This document shows positions 17,246 through 25,586 of a stretch of 64,000 nucleotides of DNA, in pieces. This DNA comes from Bacillota bacterium. Lineage in GTDB: Bacteria > Bacillota > Clostridia > Lachnospirales > Lachnospiraceae. The stretch is from assembly GCA_030526045.1 (NCBI GenBank), contig JAUNDN010000002.1, positions 45,266-109,265 on the forward strand, in the 5' to 3' direction. Each line of letters opens with the position of its first letter. The first letter of the stretch is position 1. The notes beneath the pieces are model-generated. The model saw nothing but the letters and a program-made list of their open reading frames with translations. It was not told the DNA's origin and searched no databases. The translations under genes were made by a program, and so were the position numbers.

Positions 17246-18598
17246 TTATTTAAACTGTGCTCCCCGCACCGCCTGAAAGGTAACGGTTATCTCCGTCCCC
17301 ACTCCCGGCTCGCTTTCAAGGGCAATTTCCGCTCCCAGATGAAGCAGGATGTGCTTGACTATGGCAAGTCCCAATCCCGTTCCGCCGGTAGACTTGCTCC
17401 TTCCCTTATCCACACGATAAAACCGTTCAAAGATACGGTCCTGATGCTCCCCCGGAATACCGATTCCCGTGTCCTTCACAGTAAGAACTGCCTTATCCAG
17501 CCTGTCTCTTACCGTAACCAGAACCGTTCCTCCCTCCCGGTTATAGCGGATTGCGTTATCACATAAATTATACAGTACCTCCTCCGCCATCTGCCTGGTT
17601 GCCATGATGATCACATTTTCCCCCTCAAAGCTGACGGAAACATGATGCATTTCCGCATTCATCTGCAGCATATTCACACAGGTCTGTGCTATCTCCCTCA
17701 GATTCACCGGTTCCAGCTGTTCCTCCGCTTCCCCGTTGTCAAGCTCCGAAAGACGAATCACATCATTGATCAGGGTAAGGAGACGGTTCGCATTGGTATG
17801 AATTTCTTTCGCAAAGCGTCTTGTCTCAGCCTCCGAGGATGCCATCCCGTTTTCAATCAGCTCCGAATAACCGGATATTGCCGCAAGCGGTGTTTTCAGC
17901 TCATGGGACACATTGGCAGTAAACTCCTGACGCATTCTGGCATTCTGCATTACATCCTCATGCTGACTTTTGATTGCTTTAATATAGGGCTTTAATTCCT
18001 CATAGGCTTCTGTTTTTCCGATATTATCAACATCCTGTGCAATCAGTCTGATCGGTCTTATCAGCCCCTCAGAAAGGAAATGCGACCACACACAGCATAT
18101 GACCAGAAGAACTGCCACAAACACAAGGATGTACGGGACCGCCATCTCCATAATCCTGTATATACTGTCTGCATCCTTGGCCACTCTGAGCACCTGACCG
18201 TCTTCCAGCAGCAGCGCATAATAGTAGGTGCTTTGTCCCATCGTATCCGACTGGCGAATCGTGCTTCCTTCTCCCTGTGCATAAGCCTTTTCCACTTCCG
18301 GCCGGTCTTTATGATTTTCCATATCCCGGGCATTTGCACTGGTATCTAAAAGAACCGTTCCATCCGGGGCAATCAGGGTAACACGGATATGATTTTGTGC
18401 AAGCTCTTCCCTCTCTTTTTCGGAAAACCCTTTTGCTTCTTCCGTCACGATATGCTTTACGATTCCGGCATAGCTCCTAAGGTCATCCAAAACCTGTTTT
18501 TCCAAAATATGATAACAGACAGCCACCGTGAGCAATAATGTTGCCAAAATTGCCAGGGCAGCTGTCTGAATAAATCTGATATTGATTTTTCTTCTCAT
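17246..18598 (-). CDS. phoR: PhoR-type sensor histidine kinase
   Basis: About 450 residues from ATG 18598, which has AGAGGA upstream; the in-frame TTG at 18622 would overlap the regulator gene. Two membrane segments (about residues 11-30 and 154-173) bracket an extracellular sensor. A HAMP-like linker follows, then the H-box VSHELKTPLAAISGYSEL (phosphorylated His near 232), the N box NLCDNAIRYN, and DTGIGIPGEHQDRIFERF with GGTGLGLAIVKHI. It phosphorylates the response regulator encoded just upstream. As last large gene of the pst operon it most likely senses phosphate status. Confidence 0.9.
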   Translation of the reverse strand: MRRKINIRFIQTAALAILATLLLTVAVCYHILEKQVLDDLRSYAGIVKHIVTEEAKGFSEKEREELAQNHIRVTLIAPDGTVLLDTSANARDMENHKDRPEVEKAYAQGEGSTIRQSDTMGQSTYYYALLLEDGQVLRVAKDADSIYRIMEMAVPYILVFVAVLLVICCVWSHFLSEGLIRPIRLIAQDVDNIGKTEAYEELKPYIKAIKSQHEDVMQNARMRQEFTANVSHELKTPLAAISGYSELIENGMASSEAETRRFAKEIHTNANRLLTLINDVIRLSELDNGEAEEQLEPVNLREIAQTCVNMLQMNAEMHHVSVSFEGENVIIMATRQMAEEVLYNLCDNAIRYNREGGTVLVTVRDRLDKAVLTVKDTGIGIPGEHQDRIFERFYRVDKGRSKSTGGTGLGLAIVKHILLHLGAEIALESEPGVGTEITVTFQAVRGAQFK

Positions 18599-18611
18599 AA
18601 AACTGTTCCTC

Positions 18612-19286
18612 TTATGAGTCAAAAATGTAGCCTACATTCCTGACTGTCTTGATCATACTGCCGGATTCTCCAAGCTTCTGCCGTAGTGTCTTGATGTGCA
18701 TATCCAGCGTTCTGGATTCTCCCTCAAAGTTCGTTCCCCATACCTTTTCCAGAATATCTTCCCTGGATGTTACAATTCCGGCGTTCATCATCAAAAGCTT
18801 CAAAAGCTCGTATTCCTTATAGGTGAGCTCGCAGTTTTCTCCCCGAACGGTAACCTTATGCTTTTCCTCATCCAGACATACAGCACCAATCGAAAGTACC
18901 TTTTCTGTCTGTCCTTCGTCTGTTCTTCTAAGAAGTGCCTTCACTCTGGAAATCAGCTCCATGATTCCAAAAGGCTTGGCCAGATAATCATCTGCCCCCA
19001 TATCAAGACCTTTTACCTTATCAATTTCCGTCGTCTTGGCTGTCACCATAATGATCGGAAGCTTTCTTGTAGAAGGCTGGCTTCGAAGCTTTTCAAGTAC
19101 ACTTAAGCCATCCGTATCCGGAAGCATGATATCAAGCAATAAAAGCTGTGGCAGCTGCTTTTCCATTTCATCCCAAAAATCTTTTGCACATCCGAATACT
19201 TCCACCTGATAGCCGGAGTTTTTCAGGGCAATTGTCTCTATCTCCTGAATATTTTTATCATCCTCCACTACATAAATTAATGCCAT
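18612..19286 (-). CDS. phoP: PhoP/PhoB-type response regulator (OmpR family)
   Basis: 224 residues: receiver domain (1-118) with acidic pocket E8/D9 and phosphoacceptor D52 (LLLLDIMLPDTDG), then an OmpR winged helix (about 130-222) with LTYKEYELLKLLM and SRTLDMHIKTLRQKLG. It should bind the Pho box in front of pstS (25531-25558) and thereby control its own operon. Ribosome site GGAAGG; the kinase gene begins 14 bp after its stop. The link to phosphate is from gene context: the genes between here and the Pho box are all for phosphate transport. Confidence 0.9.
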   Translation of the reverse strand: MALIYVVEDDKNIQEIETIALKNSGYQVEVFGCAKDFWDEMEKQLPQLLLLDIMLPDTDGLSVLEKLRSQPSTRKLPIIMVTAKTTEIDKVKGLDMGADDYLAKPFGIMELISRVKALLRRTDEGQTEKVLSIGAVCLDEEKHKVTVRGENCELTYKEYELLKLLMMNAGIVTSREDILEKVWGTNFEGESRTLDMHIKTLRQKLGESGSMIKTVRNVGYIFDS

Positions 19287-19321
19287 GTTAAGACACCTTC
19301 CATCACTTTCTCATCTGCCCG

Positions 19322-21094
19322 TTAAGGGAGCTGATAATGCTCCTTCAGTCTCTTTACTTCCGCCACAAATGTCACGTTATCCTTGCTTGACAGGTTATCC
19401 TGATATTCATGGGTATCAAAATTCTCTTCATTCAGCTGCAATAGACAAAGCGCAATGTTAGAGCAATGATCTGATACTCTCTCATAATTGGTTGTGATAT
19501 CTGAGAGAACAAATCCCATTTCAATGGTGCATTTGCCCTTGCGAAGCCGCTTAATATGACGCTTCTTAATCTCTGAATTAAGATAGTCAATGACCTCCTC
19601 CATAGGCTCTACCATAGCAGCCAGCTTGAGGTCCTCCTCCTGGAACACCAGAATAGATGTATTTACGATATCTTTTACCGCACCGGTAAATATCGCCAGT
19701 TCCTCCTGTGCCTTCTTCGAGAAGGAAAGCTCTTTTTCAGCCATTTCTCTTGCAGATTCCATGATATTGATCGCATGATCCGAAATTCTCTCAAAATCAC
19801 CGATACAGTGAAGCAGAACCGACAATTCCTGACTGTCCTTTTCCGACAAATGCTTACTGCTGAGTTTTACCAGATAAGAACCAATCTCATCTTCATAATG
19901 ATCTACCAGTTCTTCCAGCCAAATGACCTTTTCTGCCGCCTTCTCATCATATTTGTCGATTAAATGTATTGCAAGAAACAAGCCTTCCTTGGCAAATCCT
20001 GCCATGTCAATTGCCGCATTCTTACATTGTTCCAAAGCTAGACCGGGCGTATCCAAGAATCTTGCATCCAGAATCTGTATTTCTTTTTTCCCGGTTTCCT
20101 CCTGCCCAGTCTCCTCGGGGCTTTCCGGTATCGTCATAAATGCCAGTTTTTCCAAAATAAAGGTAACAGGGAAGATTAAAACAACTGCCGCCACATTAAA
20201 GGCTGTATGAATAACAGCAACCCCCAGAGCGCTTGCTGCCTCTTCCAAAAAGGTAAAATGCATGACCGCATTCAGGGCATAGAAAACCGCCATGAAGGTT
20301 ACCGTTTTGATAATATTATAATACAAATGAATTAACGCTGCTCTTTTTGCATTCTTGCTTGCACCGGTACAGGAGATCAGCGCGGTCACGCAGGTGCCCA
20401 CGTTCTGTCCCATAATAATCGGAATCGCAGTGGAATAGCTGACTGCACCCGAAATACAAAGCGCCTGCAAGATACCGATCGAGGCAGAAGAAGATTGAAT
20501 GACTGCCGTGAGTACAAGCCCTACGAGCATACCCAGTACAGGGTTTGAAAACATCAGCAGAACCTGTTGGAATTCAGGCATGTCCGCCAGCGGCTTTACC
20601 GCATTTGACATGGTATCCATTCCGAACATCAGAACCGCAAAGCCAATCATGATCGTAGCAATATTTTTGTGCTTTTCTTTCTTTCCCGTCATCAGCATTG
20701 CTACACCGATGATTGCCAAAACGGGAGAAAAGGAGGTTGGCTTCAGCAGCCTTAAGATGAATCCGGTTCCCTCTACTTCCGTAAGACTGAGCAGCCATGC
20801 CGTAATTGTCGTACCGACATTGGCTCCCAGAATAACGCCTACTGCCTGAGACAGCTTCATGATCCCGGAATTGACAAATCCCACCACCATAACTGTCGTA
20901 GCTGAGGAGGACTGAATCACGGCCGTAACGCCTGCACCCAGAAGTACTGCCATCAGCTTATTGCTTGTAAGCTTCTCCAGAATCATTTCCAGCTTACCGC
21001 CGGAAGCTTTCTTAAGTCCGTCTCCCAGCACTTCCATTCCATATAAGAACAATGCCAGGCCGCCTATCATCGTCAGTATACTAAAGATATCCAT
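19322..21094 (-). CDS. Na/Pi cotransporter (NptA type) with C-terminal PhoU domain
   Basis: 590 residues. The N-terminal half has eight or more membrane segments with two inverted Na_Pi_cotrans repeats, each marked by a QSSS motif (QSSSATTVMVVG and QSSSASIGIL). The C-terminal 220 residues form a soluble PhoU-like helical bundle (LHCIGDFERISDHAINIME, YERVSDHCSNIAL). It imports phosphate with sodium. A separate phoU lies directly upstream, so the operon codes for two PhoU modules and two phosphate uptake systems. ATG 21094 follows GGAGGGC. The 88-bp gap after phoU holds a small hairpin (AATGAAC...GTTCATT). Confidence 0.9.
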   Translation of the reverse strand: MDIFSILTMIGGLALFLYGMEVLGDGLKKASGGKLEMILEKLTSNKLMAVLLGAGVTAVIQSSSATTVMVVGFVNSGIMKLSQAVGVILGANVGTTITAWLLSLTEVEGTGFILRLLKPTSFSPVLAIIGVAMLMTGKKEKHKNIATIMIGFAVLMFGMDTMSNAVKPLADMPEFQQVLLMFSNPVLGMLVGLVLTAVIQSSSASIGILQALCISGAVSYSTAIPIIMGQNVGTCVTALISCTGASKNAKRAALIHLYYNIIKTVTFMAVFYALNAVMHFTFLEEAASALGVAVIHTAFNVAAVVLIFPVTFILEKLAFMTIPESPEETGQEETGKKEIQILDARFLDTPGLALEQCKNAAIDMAGFAKEGLFLAIHLIDKYDEKAAEKVIWLEELVDHYEDEIGSYLVKLSSKHLSEKDSQELSVLLHCIGDFERISDHAINIMESAREMAEKELSFSKKAQEELAIFTGAVKDIVNTSILVFQEEDLKLAAMVEPMEEVIDYLNSEIKKRHIKRLRKGKCTIEMGFVLSDITTNYERVSDHCSNIALCLLQLNEENFDTHEYQDNLSSKDNVTFVAEVKRLKEHYQLP

Positions 21095-21182
21095 TTCCTG
21101 CCCTCCGGATGATGTAAAAATGCAAATGAACCTATATGTTCATTATTTTACACTATTTCATCCTTTTTGGGTATAGGGAATT

Positions 21183-21845
21183 TCACAATAATCTCATATC
21201 ACTGATATTTCCGGTTTCCTGAAAGACCTCCCATTCACAGATGTTAACTGCATGATCCCCGATTTTTTCAAGATATTTGGCAAGCATCAGGACATCCACA
21301 CACTCATCGGCATCCTTTACTTCCTTCTTAAGTGATTCAATCAGATCCTTTTTGACCTTATTGAAGCATTCATCTACCACGTCATCCGATTTGATCACTT
21401 CTCTTGCGCCTTCCATGTCTCTTTCAACAAACGCTTCCACCGCATTGTGGACCATTTCCCTGGTTGCCAGGATCATCGTCTTTACATGGACGGAATACAA
21501 GGATAAATCCTTCATTTTAAGGCGAAGCAGCAGTTCTGCCATATCTGAAACATGGTCTCCGACCCGTTCAATGTCCGTAACGACCTTGAGGCTTGCTGTT
21601 ACTACACGCAGATCACCCACAATAGGCTGTTGTTTGGTGATCAGGAAAAGGCACTGCGATTCAATTTCTCTCTGCCTTTTGCTGAATGCTTTGCTGTTAT
21701 TTTTCAGCTTGACGATAGCCTCTTCAGACTGGCTTTCCAGTGCCTCAAAAAGAGTCACATAGCTTTCTTCCACCTTCTGTGCCATCTCAGAGACATTCCC
21801 ACGTAATACCTTCAGTTCGTTTTCAAATGTAATTCTTGGTGACAT
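21183..21845 (-). CDS. phoU: Phosphate signalling complex accessory protein PhoU
   Basis: 220 residues, all-helical, with two PhoU repeats; VVTDIERVGDHVSDMAE and AKYLEKIGDHAVNICEW carry the metal-binding E-x-x-x-D-H signatures. It dampens the Pho response and Pst uptake when phosphate is plentiful, by bridging the transporter and the kinase. It lies 13 bp after pstB, with AGGAGG as ribosome site. Confidence 0.95.
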   Translation of the reverse strand: MSPRITFENELKVLRGNVSEMAQKVEESYVTLFEALESQSEEAIVKLKNNSKAFSKRQREIESQCLFLITKQQPIVGDLRVVTASLKVVTDIERVGDHVSDMAELLLRLKMKDLSLYSVHVKTMILATREMVHNAVEAFVERDMEGAREVIKSDDVVDECFNKVKKDLIESLKKEVKDADECVDVLMLAKYLEKIGDHAVNICEWEVFQETGNISDMRLL

Positions 21846-21858
21846 TTTTTACCTCCTG

Positions 21859-22623
21859 TTAACCGAACCGCCCTGTAATATAGTCCTCAGTCCTCTTATC
21901 CTTCGGGCGCGAAAAAATATTGTCGGTGGTATCGAACTCTACCATTTCTCCAACAAGGAAAAAGGCTGTATAATCAGAAACTCTGGCTGCCTGCTGCATG
22001 TTGTGGGTCACCACAACTACAGTATACTTTTTCTTCAGCTCTTCCATCAGTTCTTCAATCTTCAGGGTGGAAATCGGGTCTAAGGCTGAAGTAGGTTCAT
22101 CCATCAAAAGAATCTCCGGTTCAACGGCAAGTGCCCTTGCGATACACAGTCTCTGCTGCTGACCGCCGGACAAGCCAAGTGCGGACTTTTTCAGTCTGTC
22201 CTTCACCTCATCAAAAATAGCCGCACCGCGCAGGGAGTTCTCCACAATCTCATCCAATTTCGCCTTGTTCTTAATGCCGTGGATCCTTGGTCCGTATGCA
22301 ATATTGTCATAAATGCTCATAGGAAAGGGATTGGGCTGCTGGAACACCATTCCCATCTTCTTGCGAAGCAGAGTGGTATCCACCTTAGGATCGTAGATAT
22401 CTTCCCCATCCAGCATAACCTTTCCGTCTATCTTGACGCACTCCACCAGGTCATTCATTCTGTTTAAGGTCTTTAGGAACGTGGATTTCCCGCAGCCGGA
22501 AGGCCCAATGAAGGCAGTCACTGCCCCGGGAGAGATATTCATATTGATATCTTTCAGTGCATGATTGTCGCCATAGTGGAGGTTCAGATGCTCTGTTACG
22601 ATTTTATAATTATTTTCACTCAT
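21859..22623 (-). CDS. pstB: Phosphate ABC transporter ATP-binding protein
   Basis: 254 residues. Walker [10 protein letters not shown], the PstB-typical LNRMNDL, signature [15 protein letters not shown] and Walker [13 protein letters not shown] are intact, and the C-terminal [11 protein letters not shown] is the usual PstB end. It powers the PstA/PstC channel at the inner face of the membrane. Confidence 0.97.
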   Translation of the reverse strand: MSENNYKIVTEHLNLHYGDNHALKDINMNISPGAVTAFIGPSGCGKSTFLKTLNRMNDLVECVKIDGKVMLDGEDIYDPKVDTTLLRKKMGMVFQQPNPFPMSIYDNIAYGPRIHGIKNKAKLDEIVENSLRGAAIFDEVKDRLKKSALGLSGGQQQRLCIARALAVEPEILLMDEPTSALDPISTLKIEELMEELKKKYTVVVVTHNMQQAARVSDYTAFFLVGEMVEFDTTDNIFSRPKDKRTEDYITGRFG

Positions 22624-22651
22624 TTGATTGCTCCTATCTCATTTGCAACTA

Positions 22652-23521
22652 TTAATTTCTACCGTTCACGTCCAGCTTTTTCGCCAGAATTTTAGTCAGC
22701 GCGTTGATGCAAAGCACAATGAGAAGAAGTATCACCGCAATTCCAAACGCGGTAGAATATTCTGCCTTTGCCATGCTAAGATACAGCTGAATCGTGAGCG
22801 TTCCGCCTGATTCCATGATCTTTTTCAGAAGTCCCATTCCTGCCTTGGGGAGCAGATATCCGCTTCCTGCCGTAAACAACAGTGCTGCCGATTCCCCCAC
22901 AATTCTTCCGATTGCCAAAATCACACCGGTAATAATTCCCGGCATTGCTGAAGGCAGCAAAATCGTCCGGATCATGTACCACTTTGTCGCTCCCATCCCA
23001 AGGGCCCCACTGCGATAGCTGTCAGGAACTGTTTTGAGTGCTTCCTGCGTATTTCTTGTAATAAGCGGAAGTACCATCAGGGTAAGGGCAAGAGAGCCTG
23101 TCAGGATGGAATAACCCAGTCTCAGCGCATTTCCGAAGAATACCATGCCAAACAATCCAAATATAATAGATGGAATTCCCGAAAGAGTCTCTGTCGTAAA
23201 CTCGATTGCACGGACCAGTCTGCCCGGCTTTGCATATTCATTCAGATAAATGGCTGAACCGATTCCCACAGGCGTTGCAATGAGCAGCGTAATCACAATA
23301 ATATACAGTGTATTAATAATGTTTCCTGCGATTCCCACCGTGTTATTCAGGGTGCTGGTAACCGTCGTCAGAAATCTCCAGTTCACGCTTCCGATTCCCT
23401 TTACAAAAACATATACCAGAATGCCCACCAGAAGCAGTACGGATATGCCTGCTGCCATATTAATCAGAGCCTTGATAACAAAATCGGAAATTTTTTTCTT
23501 TTCGTTCATAATACTGCTCAT
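22652..23521 (-). CDS. pstA: Phosphate ABC transporter permease PstA
   Basis: 289 residues, six membrane segments, with the EAA loop as GALGMGATKWYMIRTILLPSAMPGIITG. Its ATG overlaps the pstC stop (ATGA). Forms the channel with PstC. Confidence 0.95.
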   Translation of the reverse strand: MSSIMNEKKKISDFVIKALINMAAGISVLLLVGILVYVFVKGIGSVNWRFLTTVTSTLNNTVGIAGNIINTLYIIVITLLIATPVGIGSAIYLNEYAKPGRLVRAIEFTTETLSGIPSIIFGLFGMVFFGNALRLGYSILTGSLALTLMVLPLITRNTQEALKTVPDSYRSGALGMGATKWYMIRTILLPSAMPGIITGVILAIGRIVGESAALLFTAGSGYLLPKAGMGLLKKIMESGGTLTIQLYLSMAKAEYSTAFGIAVILLLIVLCINALTKILAKKLDVNGRN

Positions 23522-24453
23522 GATTCCCGATCTCCCTTCTTCAAAATCCTGCTCAGAGTAATATTGATGACCATAATAAATACAAAGAGCACCAGACCTA
23601 TGGTAAACAGCACCTGCCTGTGCAGACCGGCCGCATATCCCATTTCGCTGACGATTGCAGTGGTCAGGAACCTGACAGAATTAAACGGAAGAGGCATATT
23701 TACCGAGCTTCCGGACACCAGCGTGATCGCCATAGCCTCACCGATGGCACGTCCCACACCCAGAACAATGGCTGTAATGATACCGGATTTTGCAGCCGGG
23801 AGAATTACCTTGAAAATCGTCTGGACATGTGAAGCGCCAAGCGCCAATGATGCTGATTTTAATTGGGGAGGCACTGCCCTGATCGCAGATTCACTGATAT
23901 TGATCACAGTAGGCAGTATCATCACCGCCAGCACGATCACCGCTGAAAGAAGATTCGCTCCTCCGGTAAACTGGTGAGTGTCTGAGCCCTTAAAAATTGC
24001 CATTTCCAGTTTATACATCAGCGGATTTAATACCATAAGTCCCAAAAGGCCATAGATGACAGAGGGAATTCCAGCCAGCAGCTCCACTGCAGGCTTAACC
24101 AGCGTTGCCAGCTTCCTTGGGGCTGTTTCGGCAAGAAATACCGCCGTGAGAAGACCGATCGGAACTCCAAGCAATACTGCCAGTGTCGTTCCCACAATAG
24201 AGGTCAGAATGACATACAGGATACCAAAGGAAGGATCCTCCGCTGCCGGTTTCCACACTGTGCCAAACAGAATCTCTTTGATCCCCACGCTAAAAAGTGC
24301 CGGCATCCCGTTAATGATCATATATACTGTGATTGAAATGACCGCCAGTATCGCAATAAACGCGCACAGGGTAAAAATACCCTGTGCCGTTTTTTCCACT
24401 GCGGACTTATTTTTATGATTGCCTATGATTGAAAAGCTTTCCTGTCCGTTCAA
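23518..24453 (-). CDS. pstC: Phosphate ABC transporter permease PstC
   Basis: 311 residues, six membrane segments; SALALGASHV-type EAA loop (SLALGASHVQTIFKVILPAA) and GIPSVIYGLLGL are family signatures. Starts with TTG at 24453 preceded by GAGG; no better in-frame ATG is near. Partner of PstA. Confidence 0.94.
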   Translation of the reverse strand: MNGQESFSIIGNHKNKSAVEKTAQGIFTLCAFIAILAVISITVYMIINGMPALFSVGIKEILFGTVWKPAAEDPSFGILYVILTSIVGTTLAVLLGVPIGLLTAVFLAETAPRKLATLVKPAVELLAGIPSVIYGLLGLMVLNPLMYKLEMAIFKGSDTHQFTGGANLLSAVIVLAVMILPTVINISESAIRAVPPQLKSASLALGASHVQTIFKVILPAAKSGIITAIVLGVGRAIGEAMAITLVSGSSVNMPLPFNSVRFLTTAIVSEMGYAAGLHRQVLFTIGLVLFVFIMVINITLSRILKKGDRES

Positions 24454-24484
24454 AATTAACCTCGTTTCTGTATGGACCGATTGA

Positions 24485-25420
24485 TTAATCTACTGTGATC
24501 AGTCCTACCCCTTTGATTACTTCCTTACCTTCATCAGACCCAAGGTATGCAAACAGCTCCTGAACTGCTGCGCTCTGTCCTGAAATCTCACCCTTGGTAG
24601 CCATAACGAAAGGTCTGCTCAGGAAATAATTTCCGGCTTTGATGTTTTCCACTGTAGGCTCCACGCCCTCAAGTGCAACTGCGGCAACTGTCTCGTTTAC
24701 CGCATCCAGAGAAGCATAGCCGATTGCTCCGGGAGCGGAAGCCACCTTTGCGATTACTGCACCGGTGCTGTCAAGCTCGCTTGCATAAGCGCATGCGTCT
24801 TCAATCTTAAGGAGTTCTTCAAAAGCGCCTCTGGTGCCTGAGCCTGCCTCACGTCCTACAACTACGATCGGTGCATCTGCTCCGCCAAGCTCACTCCAGT
24901 TCTTTGTTTCACCCTTATAAATACTGATCAGCTGATCCTTGGTCAAATCCTTAACCGTGTTTGCAGGGTCTACGATGACAGCAATTCCGTCAATTGCTAC
25001 AACATTCTCTACAACCCCTGCTGCTTTTTCCTCATCCTTCAGTGCTCTTGAGGAATTGCCGATATCTACGCTTCCTGCAGTTACTGCTTCAATTCCTGCG
25101 GAAGAACCAGTAAACTCTGCTGTTACAGTCACATCAGGATACTTTGCCATAAAGCTTTCTGCTACAGCGTTTGCAAGCTTCTCCATAGATGTGCTTCCTG
25201 CCATGGAAACTGTTCCGCTGATGGCTGCGCTCTCAGCTTCCTTTGCTTCCTCTGCCTTTGTCTCTTCTGCTTTTGTTTCTTCTGTCTTAGTCTCAGCTGC
25301 TGTGCTTTCGGTTGTTTGTGCCGCATCTGTATTTCCGGTCTCCTTAGAGCCGCATGCCATCAATCCGGCTGTCATTGTTACTGCACATACCAGTGCAAGA
25401 ATTTTCTTACTCTTAATCAT
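24485..25420 (-). CDS. pstS: Phosphate-binding lipoprotein PstS
   Basis: 311 residues. Signal peptide with lipobox LMAC (Cys 22), then a Thr/Glu/Ala-rich linker of about 40 residues (KTEETKAEETKAEEAKEAE) and the PstS fold: AGSTSMEKLANAVAESF, TAEFTGSSAGIEAV, GNSSRALKDEE and REAGSGTRGAFEELL, which supply phosphate-binding Ser/Thr/Arg. Captures phosphate outside the membrane for PstCAB. First gene of the operon and directly behind the Pho box. Confidence 0.96.
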   Translation of the reverse strand: MIKSKKILALVCAVTMTAGLMACGSKETGNTDAAQTTESTAAETKTEETKAEETKAEEAKEAESAAISGTVSMAGSTSMEKLANAVAESFMAKYPDVTVTAEFTGSSAGIEAVTAGSVDIGNSSRALKDEEKAAGVVENVVAIDGIAVIVDPANTVKDLTKDQLISIYKGETKNWSELGGADAPIVVVGREAGSGTRGAFEELLKIEDACAYASELDSTGAVIAKVASAPGAIGYASLDAVNETVAAVALEGVEPTVENIKAGNYFLSRPFVMATKGEISGQSAAVQELFAYLGSDEGKEVIKGVGLITVD

Positions 25421-25515
25421 TTTTCATTTCTCCTCTTATCTAAAATGTTTTGATAGGTCGGCTAATGTTTTTCCTTCCTCATCTCTTTGCTCATGTTAGC
25501 ATTTGCTGAGGAAAG

Positions 25516-25558
25516 AAAATATCACAATTGAGTAAGTTATTTGTAAGATTTATGTAAA
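25516..25558 (-). promoter_or_regulatory. Pho box and promoter of the pst operon
   Basis: On the minus strand three hexamers recur every 11 bp: TTTACA (25558-25553), CTTACA (25547-25542) and CTTACT (25536-25531), the direct-repeat pattern of PhoP boxes (TTAACA-like, N5). Nine bases further is TATTTT (25521-25516) as a likely -10, with the box taking the place of a -35. Confidence 0.75.
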
Positions 25559-25586
25559 AAAAGAACTGCCTTTTACAGCAGTTCTT
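25554..25586 (-). terminator. Intrinsic terminator of mfd
   Basis: Minus strand: AAGAACTGC (25586-25578), a short loop and GCAGTTCTT (25569-25561) followed by a T run. It overlaps the mfd stop codon, and its T run borders the Pho box. Confidence 0.85.
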
